Shown: positions 48,946 to 58,892 of the stretch, piece by piece
Layout of the letters: each line of letters starts with the position of its first letter
Numbering within the stretch: position 1 is the stretch's first letter
NCBI GenBank assembly: GCA_947460255.1
Contig: CANHIS010000008.1
Location: 1 to 64,000, forward strand
Reading direction: 5' to 3'
Source: Bacteroidota bacterium
Lineage (GTDB): Bacteria; Bacteroidota; Bacteroidia; M30B66
DNA length: 64,000 nt
Notes under the pieces: generated by a model
Databases searched by the model: none
What the model was told of the DNA's origin: nothing
Seen by the model: only the letters and a program-made list of their open reading frames with translations
Translations under genes and position numbers: made by a program

Positions 48946-50339
48946 AAACCTAAGTTATTGATTCTCACATTCGCTGATCCGCTAAGTAAAAGCGCTAAAT
49001 CGAAGTGATCGCCGGTAACATAAATGTCTTGCACATTCATTTTGCCTAAATCGCCCTTCAAGGTGAACAGATCTTTGTAAGTGTATTCCTTAAGTGATTC
49101 ACGCATACTTTTTCTCAACGCATCCATTTCGGGCTTGAAAGAGAACTTCAGTTTTTCCTGAAGCATGTTTCTGAAAGTACTATTCAATAACCAACTTCCA
49201 GTCTTTACAAGTAGATTCTTACTGTTTATATCATAGTCGAGTTCTGAAAACGAGAATTCATCTATAGCTGTATTGTAAGTTGGGATGCCTGATAAAAACA
49301 TCTCGCCCTTCAAACTACCTGAAAAAATCAGATGAATGTAGGCTCGTTCGCCTTTCCCATAAATTCGGATGCCTTCGGCTTTGATTTTCTTTTTTCCGTA
49401 AGTGAATTCTTGTCCGCCGAGTTGCGCTGTAGCGATTCTCGTTGCTTCATCGAACCCAAGCCGAGATCGCACTTGAACAGCAAACGAATTAGAACTTTTC
49501 AAGATCTGCTTTAGCTCTGGTAATGGCTTCTTTTTTTCAATTACAGGTTTTGCTCCAGTAAGCGTTTCAATATATGCCTCCATTCCCAAAGGGATTTTGA
49601 TCAAAGTTTTGTTTCCGGTAACGGGCGCCATGAAGAGTCGTTCTGGCTCAATTCGCAACCATGTATTTGTTGAATCATCGAGTAAAACAGGTTCTTGTGC
49701 CAGCATCCACATGTTTTCCACTTGAGCACGCAAATTCACTGCACCATTAATTTGTTTGTCGATTTCCTTGGTTACTGCGCCAATCTGCTTTTCTAAAACT
49801 CCTTCAATCAACCGATCGATTGGAATATTTAATGGTCCGAGTGAGATGACGGGCTTCGACTTCCACTCAAATCCTCCCGAACTCGTTGTAACACGAAACT
49901 GATAGTCTTTTTGGATTTCAACCTTCGACTTGAGAAAGACATCCACATCGAAAGAGGTTTCCTTTTCGACGGTTGGACAAAAAGAGCAGGCTTCCCAGCG
50001 GCCTTTTCCCCAGATATTAAGTGGAATTGTGAAAAGCAAATCGGCTCCGCTAATCCCAACAGTGATTGGTCGTTTTTTTAAAACTATCAACTTCAAATCA
50101 TCTACCGTTGGACTTGTATAAGATTGGTCTTCATAGATGAGATTGCCCATCTTCTTATTAATCTGATCTTCAAGTGCTTTGAAGGGGATTTCAACCGGAA
50201 GATTAATCACCGAAAGCTCTCTAACAAAGGTCTTCGCAGAGGATTTGTACTCTGGTTCTGGTGCTTTTACTGATTTACAACTTGGGAATAAGAACCAAAT
50301 TGCGAAGAATATTGATAAAATTGCCGAACGAATCCGCAT
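48942..50339 (-). CDS. DUF4403-like lipoprotein
   Basis: LFPSCKSVKAPE lipobox; LSVINLPVEIPFKALEDQINKKMGNLIYED. Confidence 0.7.
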   Translation of the reverse strand: MRIRSAILSIFFAIWFLFPSCKSVKAPEPEYKSSAKTFVRELSVINLPVEIPFKALEDQINKKMGNLIYEDQSYTSPTVDDLKLIVLKKRPITVGISGADLLFTIPLNIWGKGRWEACSFCPTVEKETSFDVDVFLKSKVEIQKDYQFRVTTSSGGFEWKSKPVISLGPLNIPIDRLIEGVLEKQIGAVTKEIDKQINGAVNLRAQVENMWMLAQEPVLLDDSTNTWLRIEPERLFMAPVTGNKTLIKIPLGMEAYIETLTGAKPVIEKKKPLPELKQILKSSNSFAVQVRSRLGFDEATRIATAQLGGQEFTYGKKKIKAEGIRIYGKGERAYIHLIFSGSLKGEMFLSGIPTYNTAIDEFSFSELDYDINSKNLLVKTGSWLLNSTFRNMLQEKLKFSFKPEMDALRKSMRESLKEYTYKDLFTLKGDLGKMNVQDIYVTGDHFDLALLLSGSANVRINNLGF

Positions 50340-50371
50340 GCTTAATTTTTTCGCAAAGCTAAAACTAGATT

Positions 50372-50908
50372 TTGAACGTACTTGACTATATCCTTCTTGC
50401 ATTTTTAATTTATGGCTTCATCGCCGGTTTTAAACGTGGATTGGTGATGGAACTTGCTATCCTTGTTGGAATTTTTCTCGGCATTTTTCTAGCCATCACG
50501 TTTTCTGATAAAGTAGAAATCTGGCTACGAAAAGAGGAAAACCTCAGCGGGCCTTGGTTGGCACACTTGAGTTTTTTGTTAGTTTTTGCGGGTGTTTATG
50601 TGCTAGCCTGGCTTGGAGGAAAATCTCTTTCAGCCGCTTTGAAACTTATGATGTTGGGCATTTTCAACCGAATTGCTGGTGGTGTGTTTGGTGTGTTTAA
50701 GATGTTGATGGTTTGCAGTGTGCTCATCAGTTTGATTCGTGCGTTCGACTTAAACATGATTTCTAAAGAGCACAAAAAAGAATCAAGCATGTATGAAACG
50801 ATTGGAGGATTTGCCGAAATATTCTTCCCGAAATTGAAGGAAACTCTTCCCGAACCCAAACCAACACTCGAAGACATCAACATTAATGCGTCGGAGCTGT
50901 TAAAATAG
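50372..50908 (+). CDS. CvpA family protein
   Basis: NVLDYILLAFLIYGFIAGFKRGLVMELAILVGIFLGIFLA; apparent TTG start. Confidence 0.85.
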   Translation: MNVLDYILLAFLIYGFIAGFKRGLVMELAILVGIFLGIFLAITFSDKVEIWLRKEENLSGPWLAHLSFLLVFAGVYVLAWLGGKSLSAALKLMMLGIFNRIAGGVFGVFKMLMVCSVLISLIRAFDLNMISKEHKKESSMYETIGGFAEIFFPKLKETLPEPKPTLEDININASELLK

Positions 50909-50937
50909 CTAATTTCGCCATTGAAAATTAGTTGTTC

Positions 50938-52038
50938 ATGATAACGAACCAACAAGTATTAGATGCCTTGAGTAATGTGATGGAACCAGATCTCGGAAAA
51001 GATCTTGTTACCCTCAACATGATTCAAGATGTAAAAGTGGAAGGCCGAAAAGTGAGTTTCACTGTTGTGTTAACCACGCCGGCTTGTCCGCTGAAAGAAT
51101 TGATTCACAACGCTTGCTTGAATGCCATTAAGCACTTTGTAGACAAAGATGCTGAAGTGGAAATTCACATGACAGCCAACACGAGTACGGCCCGAGGAAA
51201 CGCAAGACCGATGTTGCCTGGGGTTAAAAATATTATTGCAATAGCTTCCGGAAAAGGTGGGGTGGGCAAATCGACTATTGCGTCGAACTTGGCAGTTGCA
51301 CTCAGTGAATTGGGCGCCAAAGTAGGATTGATAGATGCCGACATTTATGGGCCATCGATCCCGATTATGTTCGATGTTGCCGACGAGAAGCCTAAAGTTC
51401 GTATGGTAGAAGGTCGCCAGATGATGGTTCCTGTTGAAAGTTATGGTGTTAAAGTGCTATCAATTGGTTTCTTTGCAGACACTTCTCAAGCAATTGTGTG
51501 GCGAGGCCCGATGGCATCAAAGGCGCTCAACCAACTTTTTGCAGATGCGGATTGGGGCGACTTGGACTACCTGCTGATTGACCTTCCTCCGGGAACCGGA
51601 GATATTCACCTAACCTTGGTTGGAAGCGTTCCATTGACGGGAGCGATCATTGTAAGTACACCTCAACGCGTGGCACTTGCGGATGCAGAAAAAGGTGTTG
51701 GGATGTTCCAAATTCCTTCAATCAACGTTCCTGTTTTAGGAATTGTGGAGAACATGGCATGGTTCACTCCTGAAGAACTACCAGACAATAAGTATTACAT
51801 TTTTGGGAAAGATGGCGCCAAGGAGCTTGCTGCCAAATTAGGCGTTCCGTTATTGGGCCAAATTCCATTGATTCAAAGTATCCGCGAAGGCGGAGATATT
51901 GGACATCCAGTATCCTTGCAACAAAGCGGTCCATTGTCGGATATGTTTATAAGACTCGCAGGCCAGGTTGCACAACAAGTTGCTATCAGAAATGCAACGA
52001 AGTCAAATACTGCAGTTGCTGATGCTTCAACGAATTGA
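50938..52038 (+). CDS. Mrp/NBP35 family ATP-binding Fe-S carrier
   Basis: N-terminal MIP18-like domain; IAIASGKGGVGKSTIASNLAVAL; DADIYGPSIP; LIDLPPGTGDIHLTL. Confidence 0.95.
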   Translation: MITNQQVLDALSNVMEPDLGKDLVTLNMIQDVKVEGRKVSFTVVLTTPACPLKELIHNACLNAIKHFVDKDAEVEIHMTANTSTARGNARPMLPGVKNIIAIASGKGGVGKSTIASNLAVALSELGAKVGLIDADIYGPSIPIMFDVADEKPKVRMVEGRQMMVPVESYGVKVLSIGFFADTSQAIVWRGPMASKALNQLFADADWGDLDYLLIDLPPGTGDIHLTLVGSVPLTGAIIVSTPQRVALADAEKGVGMFQIPSINVPVLGIVENMAWFTPEELPDNKYYIFGKDGAKELAAKLGVPLLGQIPLIQSIREGGDIGHPVSLQQSGPLSDMFIRLAGQVAQQVAIRNATKSNTAVADASTN

Positions 52039-52071
52039 TTATTTTCTACATTTAAGCAATCTCCCAAACCG

Positions 52072-52338
52072 ATGAATCCTCAGGAAAAAGTTATCCTAAT
52101 ACAGAAAGTTGAACAAGCGATAGATACTTTGCGCCCTTATTTGGAAGCAGATGGAGGTAACATTACTGTAGACGATATCACCGACGATTTAACAGCAGTG
52201 GTTCGTTTGCATGGTGCATGTTCGTCGTGCAATATGAGTCAGATGACCTTGAAAGCTGGAGTTGCAGAGGCGATCAAGCACGCCATTCCTGAAATCAAGG
52301 ATGTAATTGCAGTGAATATGCCCGTTTTTGAATCTTAA
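52072..52338 (+). CDS. NifU C-terminal domain protein
   Basis: LRPYLEADGGNITVDDI...VRLHGACSSCNMSQMTLKAGV. Confidence 0.93.
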   Translation: MNPQEKVILIQKVEQAIDTLRPYLEADGGNITVDDITDDLTAVVRLHGACSSCNMSQMTLKAGVAEAIKHAIPEIKDVIAVNMPVFES

Positions 52339-52347
52339 TTTCACATC

Positions 52348-53559
52348 ATGAATAAACTTTACGCACTCATTTTCGGGCTTGGCCTGATTTCTCAAGTTTC
52401 AGAAGCCCAGTTCGATTGCAGTGGTGGAAGATATTATCAGGATGTTTTTCCAACATTTACGCTTACATCGGATGTTACTTATGGAGAAGCCATCAATGTT
52501 AATGGTAATTTACAAAGTTTAGAACTCGACATTTATCAGCCAGAAGGCGATACATTAAGCCAACGTCCGTTGTTGATTCTTGCTCACGGCGGATCGTTTG
52601 TGTTTGGCAGCAAAACCGGACTCGACGTGGTTTCGCTTTGCAGTAAATTTGTGAAACTCGGTTATGTAGTTGTATCTATCGAGTACAGATTAGGATTTGG
52701 TGGCTTGCCAAGTGTTTCATCGGCAACACAAGCTGTTTATCGTGGCACATCCGACATGAAAGCAGCTATCCGATTTTTTAGAAAAAGCGCAGGTGAAGGA
52801 AACCCTTACAAGATTAATCCAGACTATATTTTTACCGGCGGGGTTTCGGCAGGAGCATTTACGGCATTGCATGCTGCATACATTGATGAAGAATCAGAAA
52901 TTCCTGCGGAGATAGATCCTGTGGCCTTTGGTGGCGTTGAGGGCAATAGTGGAAATCCAGGTTTCTCCTCAAACACCCGCGCTGTAGTGAATCTTTGCGG
53001 CGCTATTGGAGATACAAGTTGGATTAATGTTGGAGACGTACCGAATATTTCGATGCATGGAACTAACGACCCCACAGTTCCTTATGCAACAGATTTAATC
53101 ACTGTTTTAGGCTTTGATTTGCTAACTGTTGATGGAAGTGCGAGTATTGCTCAGAGAATGAACAATTTGGGCATTCCGCATGAATTTATTTCTTGGCAAG
53201 GAGCAGACCATGTTCCTTTTGTGAGTGATGCAAATTATCAAGACTCTGTTTATCAGTTTGTGGTGCCATTTCTTGGCGATTTATTGGGATGTGATCCTAC
53301 TTCAACATCTGCCGTTGAGCAAACGGCTAAGTTTGAATTGTTCCCCAATCCAGCTAAAGACGTGCTTTACTTTCAATGCAACGAATTGCTATCCGAAATT
53401 TTGTTGATCGACATTGCAGGCCGAACTATGAAGCAAGAAAAAAGCCCGACAGCAAAATCGGGCTCTGTAGATTTATCAGACATGCCAGCAGGCATTTATC
53501 TTTTTCAAACGATTACTTTAAGCGGGGAAAGAATTGTCCGTAAGGTAATTGTTGAGTAA
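52348..53559 (+). CDS. Secreted alpha/beta-hydrolase with T9SS sorting domain
   Basis: ILAHGGSFVFGSKTGLDVVSLC; GGVSAGAFTALHAAY; C-terminal FELFPNPAKDVLYFQ. Confidence 0.9.
   Translation: MNKLYALIFGLGLISQVSEAQFDCSGGRYYQDVFPTFTLTSDVTYGEAINVNGNLQSLELDIYQPEGDTLSQRPLLILAHGGSFVFGSKTGLDVVSLCSKFVKLGYVVVSIEYRLGFGGLPSVSSATQAVYRGTSDMKAAIRFFRKSAGEGNPYKINPDYIFTGGVSAGAFTALHAAYIDEESEIPAEIDPVAFGGVEGNSGNPGFSSNTRAVVNLCGAIGDTSWINVGDVPNISMHGTNDPTVPYATDLITVLGFDLLTVDGSASIAQRMNNLGIPHEFISWQGADHVPFVSDANYQDSVYQFVVPFLGDLLGCDPTSTSAVEQTAKFELFPNPAKDVLYFQCNELLSEILLIDIAGRTMKQEKSPTAKSGSVDLSDMPAGIYLFQTITLSGERIVRKVIVE
53438..53464 (-). terminator. Intrinsic terminator on the minus strand inside the opposing CDS
   Basis: Minus strand: AGCCCGA-TTTTGCTG-TCGGGCT followed by a T run. 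Confidence 0.75.
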
Positions 53560-53562
53560 CAA

Positions 53563-54642
53563 TTATTTCTTCGGCTTTGTATTATTGGCAGAAGTTTCGA
53601 GGTGAAATTCGATAATTGATTTTGTCTTGATTAACTTCTCGGGATTCGCTGCAAGTAAAGTTTGTTCTTCGGTTTGGTGGCCGAATTCATCGAAGCGACG
53701 AGTGATTGTTTTTGTTATTACGCCTGTTGGGTCTTTGTGAATTTCGCGCACAATTTCACCGTATTCGTTAAACACAGACTCCATCGCTCCAAGCATCTCG
53801 GAGGTTTTCGCAGTACAGCCGCACGACTTAAAAGAGGTAGCCAAAATTGAACTGTCTGTATAAGAAAGTTCTGTTCTGCTAATTTCTAACTGTTCTTCGT
53901 TGTAGCCAGACCTACGAATGATTTTGTAATCGTTGTCGAGCTGATACTTATAATAAACCCAACTCAGCATTTTTCGCTTCTCTTTGTTGTTGTAAACTGT
54001 GGTTTGTAAAATCACCCCAGCATCATCATATTCATTCACAGTGAGTGGGAAGCTGCCTTGAACGCGTGCTCCTGTGCTATCGAGTTGGTAATGGCATGTT
54101 TGAAGGATGAATCCTTTGTCGGATCGAACATCTTCGAAAATGCGTTTGCGGATGAGTTTTTCTCCCCTAAAATCGTGTTCTTCAGAAGGGAAACCTTTGG
54201 CATCGTATAGATATTGTGTAAACCCAATCAAGGTATCGCCCTTGGTTCTGTTTTCTAATTTATCGGGCTTGCCTGCAGCATTGTAGATGAGCACATCTTT
54301 CAAATTCTTTCCGATATAGCGTGTTTCCTTACGCGACAATAATCCTGCGGCATCGTAAGTGTAACGAATATCAGCGCTCTTGTTTCCGTCTTCTGAAAAC
54401 ACACCCGACGATTTAAATTTCCCTTTAGGATCTAATAGATCTTGCTGCATTAGATACTCGCGACCTGACACAGCACCAACGCCAAAGTGATACTTTGTTT
54501 TCAAAGGCGGAGCTTGTTTCCGAGTTGTCTTTCGGAAAACCTTTCCTGCGTCGGGCAAAAAACTTAAATCTTGAGCCACAATTGGTGTGCTAAAAAGCAG
54601 CAACAGCAATAGGTTTAGATGGTTTGTGTTGAGATGCTTCAT
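53563..54642 (-). CDS. Exported protein with degenerate YD/RHS-like repeats
   Basis: Signal peptide; repeated RYTYDAAGLLSRKE, QYLYDAKGFPSEE, VNEYDDAGVILQT, RRFDEFGHQTEEQ. Confidence 0.7.
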   Translation of the reverse strand: MKHLNTNHLNLLLLLLFSTPIVAQDLSFLPDAGKVFRKTTRKQAPPLKTKYHFGVGAVSGREYLMQQDLLDPKGKFKSSGVFSEDGNKSADIRYTYDAAGLLSRKETRYIGKNLKDVLIYNAAGKPDKLENRTKGDTLIGFTQYLYDAKGFPSEEHDFRGEKLIRKRIFEDVRSDKGFILQTCHYQLDSTGARVQGSFPLTVNEYDDAGVILQTTVYNNKEKRKMLSWVYYKYQLDNDYKIIRRSGYNEEQLEISRTELSYTDSSILATSFKSCGCTAKTSEMLGAMESVFNEYGEIVREIHKDPTGVITKTITRRFDEFGHQTEEQTLLAANPEKLIKTKSIIEFHLETSANNTKPKK

Positions 54643-54771
54643 AATTTTCACGTTTGCATTCAGGAGTAAAACTAACTCCTAGAATTATGAAATACAAGTA
54701 ATTAACAAAGTTTTCAACAATGTAACGGATAAAATGATTCATGGGTTACACCCTGCAAGCGCCTATAACAC

Positions 54772-54779
54772 TACATTTG
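54772..54779 (+). promoter_or_regulatory. -7 box TACATTTG
   Basis: TACATTTGC 13 nt before ATG 54793. Confidence 0.45.
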
Positions 54780-54792
54780 CTTACATATCAAA

Positions 54793-55194
54793 ATGATCAA
54801 AGACATCCATTATCCAGAAGTTAAAGACATTGCCGTTGCGGTAGTGAAAGAGGAAAACCCAGAAGGTGAAGTATGGACTGTTTATCTGCTAAATTTGAAA
54901 GAGGTAAGCATTTCAAACATTTTGGTTTCCTCAAAAGGGTACGGTCAAAAAAATGGTGAAGAGGTAAAGACTTCAACGCTTCGTCATTTTATTAACGACA
55001 TGCCAGCAAAGAGTTATGCCACTATCGAACCCATTATGGAAGACGTGTTTAGCTTGAGCAACGAATACTGGGTGAGTTTTTATGTCGGAAGTGTGATTCA
55101 CGACAAGAAATTCATCTTTCTTCCTGAAACCATTTCAGAACAGTTTCTCACCAATGTTCCGGTGATTAACAAAAAAGGAGTCATGATTCTTTGA
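54793..55194 (+). CDS. Conserved-looking hypothetical cytoplasmic protein
   Basis: 133-aa ORF with good coding character; no signal peptide; no family named with certainty. Confidence 0.7.
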   Translation: MIKDIHYPEVKDIAVAVVKEENPEGEVWTVYLLNLKEVSISNILVSSKGYGQKNGEEVKTSTLRHFINDMPAKSYATIEPIMEDVFSLSNEYWVSFYVGSVIHDKKFIFLPETISEQFLTNVPVINKKGVMIL

Positions 55195-55236
55195 TATAGT
55201 TCCGATGTTGTTCCGGTTCACTTAAAAAAACCGGGT

Positions 55237-55944
55237 ATGTTACCATTTTCAGAACCAGAAAAAATCTATTTTCTCGATATCGAGACTGCGCCTCAGTGCG
55301 CCAATTTTAACCAACTACCAGAAAAGTGGCAATCGCTCTGGGAGCATAAAACTACAGCACTAAAACTGGAAGAATCTCCAGAATCAGCCTATCGCAGAGC
55401 AGGAATCTATGCAGAATTCGGTCGAGTAGTTTGCGTATGTGTTGGAAGGATTCAGCTGCAGGATAAAGGTCCAGTTTTACGTATTCGAACCTTTCACGAT
55501 GCCGAAGAAGTTACCTTGTTAAAAAAGCTTTCTCAATGGCTGAGTAGAAATATGACATCCGAGAACAAGCTGTGCGCACACAATGGAAAAGAATTCGATT
55601 TTCCTTGGATGGCGCGAAGGATGCTGATTAACAGAATTCCGCTCCCAAATTGTTTACAATTCGCAGGGAAAAAGCCTTGGGAAGTGCCGCATCTTGACAC
55701 CCTTGAAATGTGGAAGTTTGGAGATTACAAACACTACACCTCACTCAACCTTTTGGCCGAAACATTTGGAATTGCGTCGCCCAAAAAAGGCATGGACGGA
55801 CAAATGGTGGCCGAAAAATACTGGAAAGAAAATGCCGTTAAAGAGATTGTTCATTATTGCTGCGAAGATGTTAGAACATTAGCTGAACTTTCGTTGATTT
55901 GGGCATCGAAGCCTCCACTTGAAGCTATAGAAATTATCGTGTAA
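55237..55944 (+). CDS. 3'-5' exonuclease, DEDD/PolB-like RNase H fold
   Basis: YFLDIETAP; CAHNGKEFDFPWMARRM; HYCCEDVRTLAEL (YxxxD-type motif III). Confidence 0.85.
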   Translation: MLPFSEPEKIYFLDIETAPQCANFNQLPEKWQSLWEHKTTALKLEESPESAYRRAGIYAEFGRVVCVCVGRIQLQDKGPVLRIRTFHDAEEVTLLKKLSQWLSRNMTSENKLCAHNGKEFDFPWMARRMLINRIPLPNCLQFAGKKPWEVPHLDTLEMWKFGDYKHYTSLNLLAETFGIASPKKGMDGQMVAEKYWKENAVKEIVHYCCEDVRTLAELSLIWASKPPLEAIEIIV

Positions 55945-55999
55945 ACGCAACGTATCTGCTGATGTGGATTGTTGTAAATTGCGTCAGTATTTTAAGGTC

Positions 56000-56530
56000 A
56001 TGCGTACAAAATATTTTGTTTCAGGATTACTGCTTCTTCTTTCGATAGGCGCTTGCAAAAGAAGCCTCGAAAAATACGGGGAAGACTTTGCCAGCATTAT
56101 GAAAAATGATGACGGGCTATTCCGCGGAGTGAACATTGGAGATACCCAAGACCAAGTTCAGCAAACCGAAAGAGCAGCGCCAGCATCATTTACCGAGAAT
56201 GTGCTTACGTATGAAGGGCAAATCAACGAAACGTCTGAATATGCTATTAGGTATGGTTTTGAAAACGGCAGTTTGTTCGAAATTATAGTTGATGCGACAT
56301 TTGAAGACACCGAAGATGGCGTTAAAGTAATCAAAGGCTTTAAAGAGTTTTTCACTGAACGATATGGCATGTTTAAACTGGGAAGCGGATTCTGTGTTTG
56401 GGATGTGAAGACCAATGTTGCTGATGTACATATCGAATTGGTTGATGATGGTGAATACGCATCATTCGGCCAGTTTTCTTTGAATTTCCACAAACAAAAC
56501 GATCCAGAAATCCAAAACCTGCAGCAGTGA
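56000..56530 (+). CDS. Hypothetical lipoprotein
   Basis: MRTKYFVSGLLLLLSIGACKRS lipobox; overlaps the ABC gene start by 4 nt. Confidence 0.7.
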   Translation: MRTKYFVSGLLLLLSIGACKRSLEKYGEDFASIMKNDDGLFRGVNIGDTQDQVQQTERAAPASFTENVLTYEGQINETSEYAIRYGFENGSLFEIIVDATFEDTEDGVKVIKGFKEFFTERYGMFKLGSGFCVWDVKTNVADVHIELVDDGEYASFGQFSLNFHKQNDPEIQNLQQ

Positions 56531-58272
56531 AAACCAAAGTGCTCAGCGTTTCTGGCTTAACTATCCAATTCGATCAAGAGAAATCATCGAAGCCATTTTT
56601 AGCTGCTGATCAAATAAACTTTGAGGTTTCATCTGGCGAAATACTTGGCATTGTTGGCGAGTCTGGATCAGGAAAAACGGTAACAGCTCTCTCTATTCTT
56701 CGACTCTTACAATATGTGCCAGGTGCCTCACAGCATGGTGAAATTTCTTATTTACCTGAAGGCAAGGATCCTGTAAGAATCGATCAATTGAGCAGTAAAG
56801 ACTTGCTCAAATACCGTGGCAAACATATCGCAATGATCTTTCAAGAGCCTGGAGCAGCACTAAATCCCGTTATGGCTTGTGGAGATCAGATCATAGAAAT
56901 GATATTGCTGCATACCGAACTTTCAAGAGAAGAAGCGAAAACGAAAACCATAAAACTTCTTGCTGACGTAAAGCTTGAAGATCCTGAAAGAATATTTTCG
57001 TCATATCCTCACCAGATGTCGGGCGGGCAAAAACAGCGTGTAATGATTGCAATGGCAATGGTCTGCAAGCCTGCCATTCTAATCGCAGATGAGCCAACTA
57101 CTGCGCTTGATGTAAGCACACAAAAAGGCATTCTTGACCTGATGAAGGCTTTACGTGAAGAACAGAATACAGCTATAATTTTCATTTCGCACGACTTGAA
57201 TCTTCTTTCTGGTTTTGCCGAACGCGCCTTGGTTATGAAGGACGGTAAAGTGGTTGAACAAGGCCTTGTTTCGGAGGTATTTAATCACCCCTCCCATCCA
57301 TATACCCGAGGACTTCTCTCATGCAGGCCTCCATTAAAGTCGAGGCTTTTTAGGCTGCCTGTATTGAACGATTTTCTATCCGCCGGAGGCGCTGGTAGTG
57401 GATTTGATGCGTTGCACCCTTCAAATTTAATTTCTTCTGAGGAACGAAAATTAAGGCACACGGCTATTTATGCTAAAGAACCAATAGTGATTGTTGAAAA
57501 TCTGCAGGTTGGTTATCAGCGAAAGTCGGGAGCATTTTCCTCGAAAAAACAGAATATTCACGCTGTGGATGATGTTAGTTTCCAAATATTTCCTGGTGAA
57601 ACACTTGGATTGGTTGGAGAATCTGGCTCTGGAAAAACGACTCTTGGAAGAACCTTGATTCGGTTGATGGATCCAGAAACTGGAAGAATCATTTTCAAAG
57701 GAAACGACATCACAAACACTTCTCAACAACAATTGCGCGGTTTGAGAAAACTCATGCAAATTGTTTTTCAAGACCCTTATCAATCGCTTAATCCTGTTCT
57801 TTCTGCTGGTAGTGCAGTGATGGAACCCTTGTTGGTTCATCGTGTATCTTCAAGTGCTGAAGAACGAAAAAAGAAAGTGCTCGAAATGTTTGATCGGGTG
57901 CATTTACCGCGCAGAATGTTTGATCGTTTACCTTCTTCTATGTCGGGCGGACAAAGACAGCGACTTTGCATTGCACGAGCATTGGTTTTACAACCTGAAT
58001 TTTTGGTTTTCGATGAGGCTGTTTCTGCATTAGATGTTTCGGTTCAGGCACAAATTATCAACTTGATTTCGGAACTAAAAAGGGAAATGGGTTTTACCTG
58101 CTTGTTTATTTCTCACGACATCTCGGTGGTTCGCTATCTTTCCGACAGAATTTTGGTGATGAAAAACGGCAAAATCATTGATCAAGGTGAAGCAGATACG
58201 CTTTGCGAAAACCCAGGCTCCGATTACACAAAAGAACTTCTTCAGGCTGTTCCTGTAGGATTAATTAACTGA
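56527..58272 (+). CDS. ABC transporter ATP-binding protein with two fused ATPase domains (DppD-DppF/YejF-like)
   Basis: Two Walker A motifs (GESGSGKT), two signatures ([18 protein letters not shown]) and two Walker B motifs. Confidence 0.93.
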   Translation: MKTKVLSVSGLTIQFDQEKSSKPFLAADQINFEVSSGEILGIVGESGSGKTVTALSILRLLQYVPGASQHGEISYLPEGKDPVRIDQLSSKDLLKYRGKHIAMIFQEPGAALNPVMACGDQIIEMILLHTELSREEAKTKTIKLLADVKLEDPERIFSSYPHQMSGGQKQRVMIAMAMVCKPAILIADEPTTALDVSTQKGILDLMKALREEQNTAIIFISHDLNLLSGFAERALVMKDGKVVEQGLVSEVFNHPSHPYTRGLLSCRPPLKSRLFRLPVLNDFLSAGGAGSGFDALHPSNLISSEERKLRHTAIYAKEPIVIVENLQVGYQRKSGAFSSKKQNIHAVDDVSFQIFPGETLGLVGESGSGKTTLGRTLIRLMDPETGRIIFKGNDITNTSQQQLRGLRKLMQIVFQDPYQSLNPVLSAGSAVMEPLLVHRVSSSAEERKKKVLEMFDRVHLPRRMFDRLPSSMSGGQRQRLCIARALVLQPEFLVFDEAVSALDVSVQAQIINLISELKREMGFTCLFISHDISVVRYLSDRILVMKNGKIIDQGEADTLCENPGSDYTKELLQAVPVGLIN

Positions 58273-58285
58273 CAACCAGAAGACA

Positions 58286-58891
58286 ATGATTATTAAAAGC
58301 GCCACATTCGTGATTTCAAACAGGGAAGTTAAAGGGTGTCCAACACCTAGACTTCCAGAATACGCCTTTATCGGGAGATCGAATGTGGGTAAAAGTTCTT
58401 TGATCAATATGCTCGTTCGGGTGAAAGGTCTTGCGAAAACTTCGTCGCGACCGGGAAAAACGCAATTGATCAACCACTTTTTAATCAACGAAAATTGGTT
58501 TTTAGTGGATCTTCCTGGTTACGGTTATGCCAGAACCTCGAAAGTGCTGCGAGAAGATTTTTCGAACATCATCAAAGATTACATTTCGGGAAGAACAAAC
58601 TTGATGAATCTATTTGTTTTGGTAGATATTCGTCTTGAACCTCAAGCAATTGACTTACGCTTTTTTACTTGGATGGCTTCGAACGGTGTTCCATTTTCGA
58701 TCGCATTCACCAAGGCGGATAAACTTGGCAAGACTCAACTTCAATCGAAACTTGCAGCTTATAAAAGAGAATTGTTAAAAGACTGGGAAGAGCTTCCTCC
58801 TATTTTCGTTACTTCGGCAGAGACGGCTTTGGGAAGAGATGAGTTGTTGAATTACATTGAAGAAACCAACCCTTTGTTTAAGAAGTTTTAG
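58286..58891 (+). CDS. engB: Ribosome biogenesis GTP-binding protein EngB/YihA/YsxC
   Basis: [47 protein letters not shown]. Confidence 0.97.
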   Translation: MIIKSATFVISNREVKGCPTPRLPEYAFIGRSNVGKSSLINMLVRVKGLAKTSSRPGKTQLINHFLINENWFLVDLPGYGYARTSKVLREDFSNIIKDYISGRTNLMNLFVLVDIRLEPQAIDLRFFTWMASNGVPFSIAFTKADKLGKTQLQSKLAAYKRELLKDWEELPPIFVTSAETALGRDELLNYIEETNPLFKKF

Positions 58892-58892
58892 T

